The notes under the pieces were generated by a model that saw only the letters and a list, made by a program, of their open reading frames with translations, was not told the origin of the DNA and made no database searches. Below, in pieces: positions 10,318-19,907 of a stretch of 64,000 nucleotides of DNA. The stretch lies in NCBI GenBank assembly GCA_904420045.1, contig CAJFTY010000040.1, positions 27,187 to 91,186 of the forward strand, written 5' to 3'. Position 1 is the first letter of the stretch; each line of letters starts with the position of its first letter. Source of the stretch: Candidatus Metaruminococcus caecorum. GTDB lineage: Bacteria > Bacillota > Clostridia > Oscillospirales > Ruminococcaceae. The position numbers and the translations under genes were made by a program.

Positions 10318-10803
10318 ATGCGTACACTAGAAACCGAAAGGTTACTACTACGAGATTGGAATGAAACGGACATTGGCCGTTGTAGTCTATACGATGAGAA
10401 TACAATTCGTTATTTATTATCAGCTCAAAACAACTATGCTGTCATATTAAAAAACAGTGGTGAAATTATTGGTTCAATCGGTCTAAATGAGGATGGGGAG
10501 CATAATGAACAGCGTCGTAATATAGGTATTGTATTATTAGAACAATACTGGAATAAAGGGATTATGTCTGAAGCTTTAGCTGCAACAATTCATATGGCAC
10601 ACGAAATAACGCCTTGCCTATCTTACATGCATATAGTAGGTGACTTGCGCAGTAAACATATCGCTAAAAAATTCGGATTTAAGTACATAAAAACGATTTG
10701 TTCTGAAGATGGTTGTGAAAAATTTATGTATTATATTTTAGAAACAGGGGGCACTCTTGCCCATGATAAAGCATCTTTTGTCGAACTCAATTGCGAGCGT
10801 TAA
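10318..10803 (+). CDS. GNAT family N-acetyltransferase (RimJ/RimL type)
   Basis: A cytosolic acetyl-CoA dependent acetyltransferase; the acceptor is not known. Start ATG 10318 follows AAAAAAGGAG by seven bases, giving 161 residues. The N-terminal LETERLLLRDWNETD is the classic start of RimJ/RimL-like proteins. The acetyl-CoA region GIVLLEQYWNKGIMSEAL lies mid-protein, and the C-terminal half keeps NIGI and KFGFKYI. The gene is visibly more AT-rich than its neighbours and stands alone between a tRNA cluster and a non-coding gap. This suggests acquisition, since tRNA ends are common insertion points. The last 20 residues look unlike the family and may be read-through into a joined sequence. Confidence 0.8.
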   Translation: MRTLETERLLLRDWNETDIGRCSLYDENTIRYLLSAQNNYAVILKNSGEIIGSIGLNEDGEHNEQRRNIGIVLLEQYWNKGIMSEALAATIHMAHEITPCLSYMHIVGDLRSKHIAKKFGFKYIKTICSEDGCEKFMYYILETGGTLAHDKASFVELNCER

Positions 10804-11216
10804 AGCCTCCCTTGAAAACGGCAGAAGATATTTTTCATCTTACCTTTACAGATTAGAAGGCCGCAAGCTACGGTGTTTACTGGGGTTGCGGCCTTTTTCG
10901 ACTTCTTTGGCAATTTCTCATTTATTGTGTCTGATCGCAATCTCCCGAAAAGATACAATAGAGCTTTATGGCGCACCATATTGTACGCGATTGATCCTTT
11001 TAGCAGGAAAAAGAAGTGCAAAAAGATGCGGCGGTTGCTTCAATTCGTTAGCCCGACAACTTGCAAAAAACAGTTTACAAAACTGCATAGAATGTTTTTC
11101 CAATCCTTTGATTCCTCTTTACCTCTCCTTGATGGAAGCGGAGCTTTAGGGCTGATATAATCAATCTCGTATGAACGAGGAAAAGTAAGCAGTTCCAGTC
11201 AATTGGAGGTAACAAC
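10804..11216 (+). other. Gap between the GNAT gene and the giant surface gene
   Basis: A 413-base AT-rich stretch. It holds one good terminator (10858-10898) and short open frames on both strands with no recognisable family and no ribosome site. AATTGGAGG near 11200-11210 is the ribosome site of the next gene. Possibly decayed or foreign DNA. Confidence 0.5.
10858..10898 (+). terminator. Rho-independent terminator after the GNAT gene
   Basis: AGGCCGCAA and TTGCGGCCT form a 9-bp stem around a 19-base loop, followed by TTTT. Confidence 0.75.
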
Positions 11217-14200
11217 ATGAAAGCAAAACGGGCATGTCTAAGTTTTGTCTTAGCGCTGGCAGTGACGGCGGTGACAGTTCTGTCGCCGATGCAGTCGGTG
11301 CTCGCTCAGGGGCAAGGCGCAGGCGGATCCAACATCGAGGGCGATGGAAGCCCTGCATCCCCATATGTTTTGGACACACAAGAAGATCTGCTGTATATAA
11401 CCGAGCAGATGAATAAAGGCGACGGTGCATATGTGGGAAAAGCCTACGAACTGGGGAGCGATATCTCCATGACGGAGGATTTTCCCATGATTGACGAATT
11501 TACCGGCTCTTTGGATGGTAAGGGACACAGCATTGAGGGAGTTGTCATGAAAGGCGTCCTGCCTGAGACCAATAAGGGCTCCTACCGCGCCGGATTTATT
11601 CGGAAAAACACCGGTACATTGGAAAACCTGACGTTAAAGAACATCACCCTCTCCTGTACGGGGGACAACGGCACTGCGGGAGGCCCCACCGCCGGCGGCC
11701 TGGTGGCTGAAAATAACGGTACGATCACCCGGTGTTCGGTAACCGGCACCGTTAACGCCCCCACTTTTGAAATGGCGGCGGGAATTGCGGGAAAAAACGG
11801 CGATAAGAAAACGATTTCCGACTGTTATTTTTCCGGCGACGTGACAGCAATGTACATGGCGGGCGGTATTGCCGGCTATGCGAAGGGAACCATCGAACGC
11901 TGTCTGGCAAAAGGAGATATGGTTACCACCAGCGACCATCCAACCGACGGCAGGCAGAATCAGCAGGGAAATGACGCCGCGATGATCGTCGCTTACCCAG
12001 GTTCTGGTAACGCCCTGACGGTGAAAAACTGTGTTGCCGCGGACGGCGTTATTACCCTAGCTTACCCGGACTATGCCATTGACGGCTATGTGGGCCGTAT
12101 TGTGGGCTATACTGGAAACGGCGGTAAGATGGAAAACAACTACGGCGGCGTAGATATTCGCATTAAAAACCAGACTGTGACGAGCGGCAACGCCAATTCC
12201 CAGCACGGTTTGGACAAAACCGACGCAGAGCTCAAAACCCAGAAAACCTACGAGGACTTGGGCTGGGATTTTGGCGAGGTCTGGGAGATGGACACAGAAA
12301 CCGGATATCCGGCTCTGAAAAAGCCCAAGGAGGAGACCGGCGTCACCGCTTTGACCGGCGACGGAAGCGCCAGCAACCCGTTTTTAATTAACAATGAAGC
12401 GGAGTTTTTGTTCTGGATTGAGCAGTTAAACCAGCAAAACGGCGTGTATTCCAATGAAAAACAGTTCCGTTTGATGAACGACTTAACCCTGACCGAACCA
12501 ATTGCCATGGTTGAATCCTTTAATGGGGTGCTGGACGGCATGGGACATGCCATTCACGGTCTGAAAATTCGCGGCGCAGTACCGGACGCCAACAAGGGCG
12601 GCTACCGGGCGGCGATGATTGTTAAAAACACCGGTACCATCTGCAATCTAACGCTGGCGGATGTAGAAATCTCCTGCACCGGAGACAACGGGAATTCCGC
12701 CGGTCCCGCCGCGGCCGCACTGGTTGCCGACAATGAGAGCGGCGGCATGGTGCAAAGCTGCGCGGTCACTGGAAAGGTGTCGGCTCCCGGGTTTGAAAAA
12801 GTCGCGGGAATCGTGGCGCAGAACAAGGGCGGTTCGGTACAGGACTGTTCTTTTGAAGGCGAGCTCACCGGAAAGTTTATGGGCGGCGGCATTGTGGCCT
12901 ACAACAACTCCAACAGCAGCATCCAGCGCTGTTTTGCAGACGCTGTCCTCACCCTGACCGCCACCGAGCAGGTCAGCGGAAAAAACAGCCAACAGGGCAA
13001 CGACGGTGCGATGATCTGCGCATATCCCAACACCGCCTATATCCAGGGAAATGTGGCCTACGGCGGTTCGATCAATTACGCCTATAACCAGCCGGACGCT
13101 AAAACCGAAGGGTATTACGGACGGATCATCGGCTGCAACGATTTTGGAAAAACGCTGCGGGATAATCTGGCCAACGAAGCCATTGCCATCAACGGGAAAA
13201 CAGTCAGCGGCACCTACACCGATCCCAACGGACAAAACACGCCGCTGGAGGCGCTCCAGAAGCAGAGCACCTACGAAGAACTGGGATGGGACTTTTCTTA
13301 TACCTGGAAGATGGATGAGACGAAAAAACACCCGGTGCTTCAATATGTGGATTCTTCCACCCGGCCGGACCGCATCACCGTGACCTTTAACGGCGACGCC
13401 AAAACCCGGAAGGCGTTTACCTGGTTTACCAGCACACCTGTGGAGCAGCCGGTGGTCAAAATCAGCGAAACCAAGGACTTTGACAAGACGATTGTGGTAA
13501 ACGCTTCCCAGAAGGAACTATACGGCAGTGTGCAGTACCAGGCTTTGGCGGAAAACTTGACGCCTGATACCACCTACTATTATCAGGTGGGAGATCAAAA
13601 GACCGGTATTTTCAGCGGCACGGGAACATTTGTCACTGCAAAAGACAACGGCGCGTTTTCCTTTATCAGCTTGACGGATACCCAGTCCTATACCGACGGG
13701 GATGCGCAGGTGTCAGCCAACACACTGCAAAAAGCGCTGGCAACTGTGCCAGACGCGGCGTTTGTCATCCACGGCGGCGACGTGGTGGACGACGGCTCCA
13801 ACGAGGGTATGTGGAAAAGCCTTTTGAATTTTTCCGCCGCCGGACTGACCAGCACCACCATCGCCCCAGCCGCCGGAAATCATGAAGCCACCGGCAACGC
13901 CTTTGTCAACCATTTTAACCTGGAGCTCAACGGTCCCACGGCGGGCGGAACCTATTATTCCTTCGATTACAGCAACGCCCATTTTGTGACCTTAAACACC
14001 AATGAGGACGCGGTGCAGAATCTTTCTCAGACCCAGCTAGACTGGCTGAAGGCGGATGTGACCAAAGCGCGGGAAAACGGAGCGGACTGGGTGATCCTCA
14101 ATCTGCATAAGGGGCCGTACACCACCGCCAACCATTTGGACGACCAGGATATCAAGGCCATGCGCAAGGTGTTGGTTCCCCTGATCGACGAGCTGGACAT

Positions 14201-17200
14201 CGACCTGGTTTTGCAGGGCCACGATCATATCCTGGCCCGCACCAAGGTGCTCAGCTACGACCAGAACGGGACGGAGTGCGCTTCTCCGGTGGAGACTACC
14301 AAGATCACGGAGATGAAGGGCGGTAAGCGGATTGAATACGCCCTGAGCCCCGAGGGGACGATCTATTTCCTTCCCAACACGGCTGGTGTAAAGCACTATG
14401 ACCAGGAACAAAATCCCAGCGGCGTGGATATGGACGAGTATCTGGAGCTGTTTGACCGCTCGGAACAAGGCATCAAGAACAATTCCTCCGAAAAAAATGC
14501 CCAGTACTTTGCCGGCGTCACCATCGACGGTGGACAGCTGGAAGCGATGGTGTACCAAATTAAAGATCAATCGGTGCCCTACTCCTGGGAGGGGTTCGGC
14601 ATTGACAAAGAAATCAAGCCCATGATTGAGCAGATTGAAGCTCTGCCGGACAAAGACGCACTGGTTTTATCGGACAAAACCGCCGTCACTCAGGCCCGCA
14701 AGGCGTACAACGAGCTGACGGACGCTCAGAAGAACGCGGTTACAAACTACGATAAGCTCAAAGAACTGGAGCTGAGGCTTACGGAACTGGAGTCGGGCGG
14801 CGGAAAAGCTTCCCCCTGGTTTGACCATACGGCAGCGGCGCGCCAGATCATCTCGGTGCGCAACAGCCAAAGCGAGACCTTTTACAATGCGCCGGTACTG
14901 CTAAAACTCACCGGTATCCCAGCAGGGACAAAACAAGATACCCTGAAATTCTACACCATGAGCGGGTTAGCGATCCCCTATGAAATTGAAAGCTGGAATC
15001 CCGGCGGGGTCACCGCCGTGTGGGTGAGGCTGGAAGAACTTCCCGCCAAAGACGCTGTCAACCTGTGGGCGTATTACGGCGGAAAACCAGCTCAGAACGA
15101 TCCCACCCAGGTGTGGAACGACAACTATGAACTGGTAGAGCATTTTAGCCAGAATTCCCAAAACGGGGAAAAGCGGACGGATTCCACCGGCAAACAGACG
15201 GGTACGGTGGAAGGAGACGGACTTTCTGCCGCAGCCGGGGAAACCGGCACCATGACTTCTTATTTTCACAACACAAAGATTGTTTACGGCGACGTGGGCA
15301 GCGGCTTGGATCAGGTGAGCGTGAGCACTGTTTACCAGGCAACGGCCGAGGACCTGCAAAATCAGCCGGAGGATAACGCCCCCTTCTTCGCCAAGGACGT
15401 TGCCGGAAGCGGCAGCAGCGACACCCTGTTTTTAGGACTCAATAAAACGGACAAACAGTTGGTGTCCCGCTATTCGGGGCTGTGGTATGAATCCAGCAGC
15501 ACCCGGGCTCAGACCACAGAGTCCAAGCTCGCCCTTCCTCAGGACGGCAAGCCGCACCTGGTCACCATGAGTTATGACGGTATGACCGTGACGGTGTTTG
15601 TGGACGGAGAAAAACAGTATGAGTCCTTTGCGGAATACCGCACCACCCTTAGCGATCCGAAAACACCCTCCACCATCGGCGCGTATTCCAACACCGACGG
15701 CGTCAAAGCCTCTTATCGGGGGACACTGGATGAAATCCAGTTGACCGGCTACCGCACCACGCCGGCATGGGAGGCCTTCCGATATGCAAACTACTTTGGC
15801 GACGCGGTCTCCTGCGGCAGTGTAGAGGATCAATCCCAGGATGGAACGGTGCTGCACATTTCCTATCCTGTGGACGGAGACGCCGCCCAGACCGGAATGG
15901 TGAAAGTAAGCGGCGTGGTCACCAAAGCCTGCACTCTGATCGCTGCTGTGGATGGCAAAACCATCGACTGCGGCAGTTCCGACGCCGGAGAGTTTTCCGT
16001 GCTGGTGCCGGTAGACGCGCTCAACGAACAGAAAATTACCCTGAAGGCGAATGGGGCGGAGGATTCCGTCACCTTAAAGCTTTCCGACTCTAAAGCACCC
16101 AATATGCCAGTGCTGTCGGACTCCTCCAAGGACGGCGTGGTGACCGGGGATTCCGCTACGCTCAAAGCGGAATTCACCTCCGATGTGGGCGAGGAAGTTT
16201 CGGTGCAGTTTTATCAGAACCAAGCCATTGGGTTAAGCGATCAGAACACCGTGGTCCGGTATGGGACAACAGCCGACCGGCTGCCCGACAGGATCAAGCC
16301 TACTGATGGCAAGCAAAGCGGGACTCTGTTTGGCACCACCTCCGGTCAGGGAGAAAACCCCTATCAAATTTATGAGATCACTCTGACCGAACAGCAGCAA
16401 AGGGCGAAGAACTTCCACCTAGTCTGGAACGGATTTGCCGAGCGGGAAGTCACGGCCTATGTGTACAACACCGCCGAAAACAGCTGGAAAGAGGTGGGCT
16501 CCGCCTACGATCAGGACGCAAAATCGGTCTCCATCGACCTGAACATCCCAAACAAGAATGTTGTAAACGGCGGCAAGCTCACCCTGCTTTTCTGGAGGGG
16601 GATGACCCAGGACATCCAAGGGCGCGACTCCTATCGTCCCGAAGAGGGCCAGTTTGACTTTGGCATGGTGGTGGTTCCGGACTCTCAGCTATACACTCAG
16701 TCCTATCCGGAAAAGATGACGAATCAGTTCCAGTGGATTGTGGACACCGCTAAGCAGAACAAGACCAAGATGGTGCTTCATGTGGGCGATGTGGTCAACC
16801 GGCCTTATTTAAACCAGACGTTTCAGTGGCAGGCGGCTTCTGCTGCCTTTGGACTGCTGGAGCAGGCGAAGATCCCCTATGGAATTGCCTGGGGCAACCA
16901 TGACTACGACAATGAAACCAACAACCGGATTCGTTACAATCAGTTCTTCCCTGTAACCCGCCTGCAGCAGTCGGCGGGGGAGATGTGGGGCGGCTCGTTC
17001 GGCATCGATGCCCAAAAGCCCATCGACGACGCGTATTATGTAATGGAAGAACACGGCGCAAAGCTTTTGATTATGAGCATTTCCTACTGGCAGACCAGCG
17101 AGGATTTGGACTGGGCGGCCAAGGTGATCGAGGAGCACCCGGATCACTCGGTCATCATCTTTACCCACAACTACATTGACTTAAATAAAGTCTCCAACAC

Positions 17201-18518
17201 CGACATGCTTAACAAAGTGGTGAAAAACCACGCCAACGTTAAGCTGGTGCTGAGCGGGCATGTAGCTGGAACCAACGTGGTGTACAGCAATTTCGGCGAT
17301 CATGAAACTTACAACGTGCTGGCGGACTATCAGGGCCTTTCCTATGGCGGGCAGGAATACATCCGCAGCATCCAGTTCGACCTAGAAAACGACCTGGTTT
17401 ACTTTAACACCGATTCCCCCATGACCGGAATGACGGTTTCCCCCTATGGAACGGGTACCTATTCCGGCGACCGGGGCAACCTGTATCAGAAAAACAAGGA
17501 CGAGTTCGCCATCCAGCTGGATCTGGGGGGAACTTCCACCCGGAGCCTGACCACAAACGCACTGACACTGGCGGCGGGCGATCACCAGCCGGTAGGCGAA
17601 AAACAGACGGTTGTGGGAACTGGCAGCGCCAGCGTGATCGCAGACGGTTTGAAAGCAGGAAGCTCTTACGAGTGGTTTGTCACCGTGACCGACAAAGCGG
17701 GCAATGTCACCCAAAGCGCCCCCATGACCTTTGGGGTAGAGCAGGAATCACATACCCATTCTCTGGTGAAGACCGAGGCGAAACAGGCCACCTGCATTCA
17801 GGGGGGCAATATCGCGTACTGGACCTGCTCGGCGTGCGGCAAGCTGTTCAGCGATGCGGCGGGAACACAGGAGATCACCCGGGAGCAGACGGTGATCCCG
17901 GCCACCGGCGTACATACCCCCGACGGCTCTGGCTGGAAATCTGATGGGACGTCCCACTGGAAGACCTGCTCCGGCTGCGGCGGGCAGATTGACAAGCAGG
18001 CGCATTCCGGCGGCACAGCGGACTGCCACAGCAAGGCCGTCTGCTCGGCGTGCAAAGCCCAGTACGGAGCGTTTGACCCCTCCAACCATACCGGCGGAAC
18101 CGAAGTCAAAGGTTCCAAGCCTGCGACAGAGGTGCAGGAGGGCTATACCGGGGACACCTACTGCAAGGGCTGCGGTGAAATCCTTGCAAAGGGAAGCGCC
18201 ATTGAACCGCTGGAGCACACCCACGTCCTGGTGAAAACCGGGGCAAAGCCGGCAACTGAGACTCAGGAGGGCAACATCGCGTACTGGAGCTGCTCGGTGT
18301 GCGGTAAGCTGTTTAAAGATGCGGCTGGAACCCAGGAGATCACCCGGGAGCAGACAGTGATCCCGGCCACCGGCAGTAACCATTCGGGAGCGGATGGGAA
18401 CGTCGGCGAGCAGGAGCCGCAGGCTCCTCAGACTGGTGATTCGGCCTTGTCGCTGCTGGTTCTGCTGGCAGCCGGCTCTTGTACGGCGTTGACGCTGAGC
18501 AGAAAACGGCGTGCGTGA
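11217..18518 (+). CDS. Giant wall-anchored protein with two metallophosphoesterase domains
   Basis: 2433 residues. A signal peptide (1-31, ending QSVLA) and a C-terminal PQTGDS (about 2404) plus hydrophobic stretch and RKRRA tail indicate sortase anchoring. Order seen: two GLUG-like repeat modules (about 42-375 and 380-705, clearly a duplication, each ending in a LGWDF segment); a purple-acid-phosphatase-like fibronectin domain (716-810); metallophosphoesterase 1 (814-1020) with GDVVDDG, GNHE and GHDH; a FIVAR-like helical linker (1137-1198); a DUF2341-like then LamG-like region (1199-1530); an Ig-like domain (to 1625); metallophosphoesterase 2 (1810-2030) with PDSQLY, GDVV, GNHDYD, THNYID and SGHVAG; then Cys-pair modules (2180-2400), of which the AYWTCSACGKLF type occurs twice. 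Both enzyme domains keep their metal ligands, so extracellular phosphoester cleavage is likely; substrates are unknown. Confidence 0.85.
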   Translation: MKAKRACLSFVLALAVTAVTVLSPMQSVLAQGQGAGGSNIEGDGSPASPYVLDTQEDLLYITEQMNKGDGAYVGKAYELGSDISMTEDFPMIDEFTGSLDGKGHSIEGVVMKGVLPETNKGSYRAGFIRKNTGTLENLTLKNITLSCTGDNGTAGGPTAGGLVAENNGTITRCSVTGTVNAPTFEMAAGIAGKNGDKKTISDCYFSGDVTAMYMAGGIAGYAKGTIERCLAKGDMVTTSDHPTDGRQNQQGNDAAMIVAYPGSGNALTVKNCVAADGVITLAYPDYAIDGYVGRIVGYTGNGGKMENNYGGVDIRIKNQTVTSGNANSQHGLDKTDAELKTQKTYEDLGWDFGEVWEMDTETGYPALKKPKEETGVTALTGDGSASNPFLINNEAEFLFWIEQLNQQNGVYSNEKQFRLMNDLTLTEPIAMVESFNGVLDGMGHAIHGLKIRGAVPDANKGGYRAAMIVKNTGTICNLTLADVEISCTGDNGNSAGPAAAALVADNESGGMVQSCAVTGKVSAPGFEKVAGIVAQNKGGSVQDCSFEGELTGKFMGGGIVAYNNSNSSIQRCFADAVLTLTATEQVSGKNSQQGNDGAMICAYPNTAYIQGNVAYGGSINYAYNQPDAKTEGYYGRIIGCNDFGKTLRDNLANEAIAINGKTVSGTYTDPNGQNTPLEALQKQSTYEELGWDFSYTWKMDETKKHPVLQYVDSSTRPDRITVTFNGDAKTRKAFTWFTSTPVEQPVVKISETKDFDKTIVVNASQKELYGSVQYQALAENLTPDTTYYYQVGDQKTGIFSGTGTFVTAKDNGAFSFISLTDTQSYTDGDAQVSANTLQKALATVPDAAFVIHGGDVVDDGSNEGMWKSLLNFSAAGLTSTTIAPAAGNHEATGNAFVNHFNLELNGPTAGGTYYSFDYSNAHFVTLNTNEDAVQNLSQTQLDWLKADVTKARENGADWVILNLHKGPYTTANHLDDQDIKAMRKVLVPLIDELDIDLVLQGHDHILARTKVLSYDQNGTECASPVETTKITEMKGGKRIEYALSPEGTIYFLPNTAGVKHYDQEQNPSGVDMDEYLELFDRSEQGIKNNSSEKNAQYFAGVTIDGGQLEAMVYQIKDQSVPYSWEGFGIDKEIKPMIEQIEALPDKDALVLSDKTAVTQARKAYNELTDAQKNAVTNYDKLKELELRLTELESGGGKASPWFDHTAAARQIISVRNSQSETFYNAPVLLKLTGIPAGTKQDTLKFYTMSGLAIPYEIESWNPGGVTAVWVRLEELPAKDAVNLWAYYGGKPAQNDPTQVWNDNYELVEHFSQNSQNGEKRTDSTGKQTGTVEGDGLSAAAGETGTMTSYFHNTKIVYGDVGSGLDQVSVSTVYQATAEDLQNQPEDNAPFFAKDVAGSGSSDTLFLGLNKTDKQLVSRYSGLWYESSSTRAQTTESKLALPQDGKPHLVTMSYDGMTVTVFVDGEKQYESFAEYRTTLSDPKTPSTIGAYSNTDGVKASYRGTLDEIQLTGYRTTPAWEAFRYANYFGDAVSCGSVEDQSQDGTVLHISYPVDGDAAQTGMVKVSGVVTKACTLIAAVDGKTIDCGSSDAGEFSVLVPVDALNEQKITLKANGAEDSVTLKLSDSKAPNMPVLSDSSKDGVVTGDSATLKAEFTSDVGEEVSVQFYQNQAIGLSDQNTVVRYGTTADRLPDRIKPTDGKQSGTLFGTTSGQGENPYQIYEITLTEQQQRAKNFHLVWNGFAEREVTAYVYNTAENSWKEVGSAYDQDAKSVSIDLNIPNKNVVNGGKLTLLFWRGMTQDIQGRDSYRPEEGQFDFGMVVVPDSQLYTQSYPEKMTNQFQWIVDTAKQNKTKMVLHVGDVVNRPYLNQTFQWQAASAAFGLLEQAKIPYGIAWGNHDYDNETNNRIRYNQFFPVTRLQQSAGEMWGGSFGIDAQKPIDDAYYVMEEHGAKLLIMSISYWQTSEDLDWAAKVIEEHPDHSVIIFTHNYIDLNKVSNTDMLNKVVKNHANVKLVLSGHVAGTNVVYSNFGDHETYNVLADYQGLSYGGQEYIRSIQFDLENDLVYFNTDSPMTGMTVSPYGTGTYSGDRGNLYQKNKDEFAIQLDLGGTSTRSLTTNALTLAAGDHQPVGEKQTVVGTGSASVIADGLKAGSSYEWFVTVTDKAGNVTQSAPMTFGVEQESHTHSLVKTEAKQATCIQGGNIAYWTCSACGKLFSDAAGTQEITREQTVIPATGVHTPDGSGWKSDGTSHWKTCSGCGGQIDKQAHSGGTADCHSKAVCSACKAQYGAFDPSNHTGGTEVKGSKPATEVQEGYTGDTYCKGCGEILAKGSAIEPLEHTHVLVKTGAKPATETQEGNIAYWSCSVCGKLFKDAAGTQEITREQTVIPATGSNHSGADGNVGEQEPQAPQTGDSALSLLVLLAAGSCTALTLSRKRRA

Positions 18519-18547
18519 TTGGTGGCTTTCTAAAAAAAGATTTATAA

Positions 18548-18595
18548 AAACGGTAAGAAGGCAGAGGGAAGCTTCCCTCTGCCTTCTTACCGTTT
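18548..18595. repeat. Perfect 48-bp palindrome
   Basis: The 24 bases at 18548-18571 (AAACGGTAAGAAGGC...) are exactly complementary to 18572-18595, with no loop. It lies 30 bases after the giant surface gene. There is no strong T run on either side, so it is an atypical terminator at best. Confidence 0.85.
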
Positions 18596-18768
18596 GGAAC
18601 TGTGCAAAGCTGTTTGAGGGAAAACGCAAGACAAGAAAATTTATGTGTTTCTCCCGCAAAAAAACAGCCGCTTTTCCATTCTATTTTTTAAACTGCCAGA
18701 AGATAGGATTGTAAAGTTGTATAATATGAACAAAGAAATAAAAAAATGACGAAAACTTAAAAAAACTA

Positions 18769-18797
18769 TTGATTTTAAAAAACTTTTGTAATATAAT
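18769..18797 (+). promoter_or_regulatory. Promoter of tRNA-Val(GAC)
   Basis: TTGATT (18769-18774), 17 bp, TATAAT (18792-18797), 34 bases before the tRNA. Confidence 0.65.
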
Positions 18798-18831
18798 ATA
18801 TTTCGTCGCTGAAAAACGCATGGAACAACAT

Positions 18832-18907
18832 GGACGATTAGCTCAGCTGGAAGAGCATTTGCTTGACGTGCAAAGGGTCAGGGGTTCAAGTCCCTTATCG
18901 TCCACCA
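18832..18907 (+). tRNA. tRNA-Val (anticodon GAC)
   Basis: A 76-nt cloverleaf with encoded CCA. The acceptor stem GGACGAT/ATCGTCC is perfect; the anticodon loop TTGACGT gives GAC, reading GUC. Confidence 0.92.
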
Positions 18908-19222
18908 CGTTTGTTCCAGTGTTTTTTGGTGCATAGGGGGTATGAGGCCGTTTCTGCAATCGTGGGGGCGGCTTTTTTCCTGTCCAAAAATAGAGATGTT
19001 TTACAATTTATTCAAATATTCATTTGGAAAAACAATTGTAACCGAGCGAAACATTGAGTATAATGAAACATAGTTGCTTTGCGGGAATTTCCTGCTTTGA
19101 TTCCTGCTGTCCCGCCGGGGTAAAACGGTGCGGACTGATTTCTTACGATGGACGAAAAGTCGTTTTCCTGATTTTCTGTCGGTGAGTCGGGAGCATCTAT
19201 ATTTTATTAAAGGAGAGCGCGT
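18908..19222 (+). other. Gap between tRNA-Val and the first cyclophilin
   Basis: A 315-base leader region. It contains a promoter at 19036-19064, leaving about 150 nt of 5' UTR with no recognised riboswitch. No gene is seen. Confidence 0.5.
19036..19064 (+). promoter_or_regulatory. Promoter of the cyclophilin pair
   Basis: TTGTAA (19036-19041), 17 bp, TATAAT (19059-19064). Confidence 0.65.
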
Positions 19223-19813
19223 ATGCTGAATTTTAAAAATCCTCAGCCCGGCGATTTAATCGCAGTTATGAAAACCAATATGGGGCAGATGAAGATTCTG
19301 CTGCTGCCGCAGGCGGCGCCCAAGGCGGTGGAGAATTTTTCCACCCATGCGAAAAACGGCTACTACGACGGATTGACGTTCCACCGGGTGATCGATGGTT
19401 TTATGATCCAGGGCGGCGATCCCCAGGGAACCGGTATGGGGGGAGAAAGCATTTGGGGCAGACCCTTTGAGGACGAGTTTTCACGGGAAGCGTTTAACTT
19501 CCGTGGCGCGCTGTCCATGGCAAACTCCGGCCCCAATACCAACGGCAGCCAGTTCTTTATTGTGCAGGCAAAAGAGGTGCCTGCGCAGCTGTTAGGCCAA
19601 ATGGAGGATGCGGGCTTCCCGGAAGAGGCAATTTCCCTTTATAAGGAAAAGGGCGGAACCCCTTGGCTGGACTTCCGGCACACGGTGTTTGGCCAGGTGA
19701 TCGAGGGATTGGATGTGCTGGATCAGATCGCAGCAGTAAAAGTTGGCCCCGGCGACCGGCCCGCCTATGATGTGACCATGGAATCGGTCACCATTGAAAC
19801 GGTAGAGGAATAA
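19223..19813 (+). CDS. Peptidyl-prolyl cis-trans isomerase, cyclophilin type (cytosolic)
   Basis: A cyclophilin that speeds proline isomerisation during protein folding. 196 residues, no signal peptide, so cytosolic. Conserved blocks: [26 protein letters not shown] split around FHRV (catalytic Arg), [23 protein letters not shown], and [24 protein letters not shown] precedes ATG 19223. The next gene is a close paralogue with a lipoprotein signal, 94 bp downstream. The pair probably arose by tandem duplication and serves the two sides of the membrane. Confidence 0.93.
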   Translation: MLNFKNPQPGDLIAVMKTNMGQMKILLLPQAAPKAVENFSTHAKNGYYDGLTFHRVIDGFMIQGGDPQGTGMGGESIWGRPFEDEFSREAFNFRGALSMANSGPNTNGSQFFIVQAKEVPAQLLGQMEDAGFPEEAISLYKEKGGTPWLDFRHTVFGQVIEGLDVLDQIAAVKVGPGDRPAYDVTMESVTIETVEE

Positions 19814-19907
19814 AACATTGAAAACATCTGGTCGGTTCAAATGAAGCCGTTGATTTGCGGCGGATCTTTGACGACAAAACGGAATTGGGAAAGGAAAGAG
19901 AACAACC

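Larger units (their letters stand above)
18519..18831 (+). other. Gap before tRNA-Val(GAC)
   Basis: A 313-base stretch holding the 48-bp palindrome and an AT-rich promoter for the tRNA. No gene is seen. Confidence 0.6.

Noticed and set aside
10757..11149. 130-residue frame overlapping the end of the GNAT gene
   Set aside because: No ribosome site, runs through a clear terminator, and shows no recognisable family.
17748..18659. 303-residue frame on the - strand over the Cys-module region
   Set aside because: Shadow of the repeated C-terminal modules of the giant surface protein; it also runs through the 48-bp palindrome.
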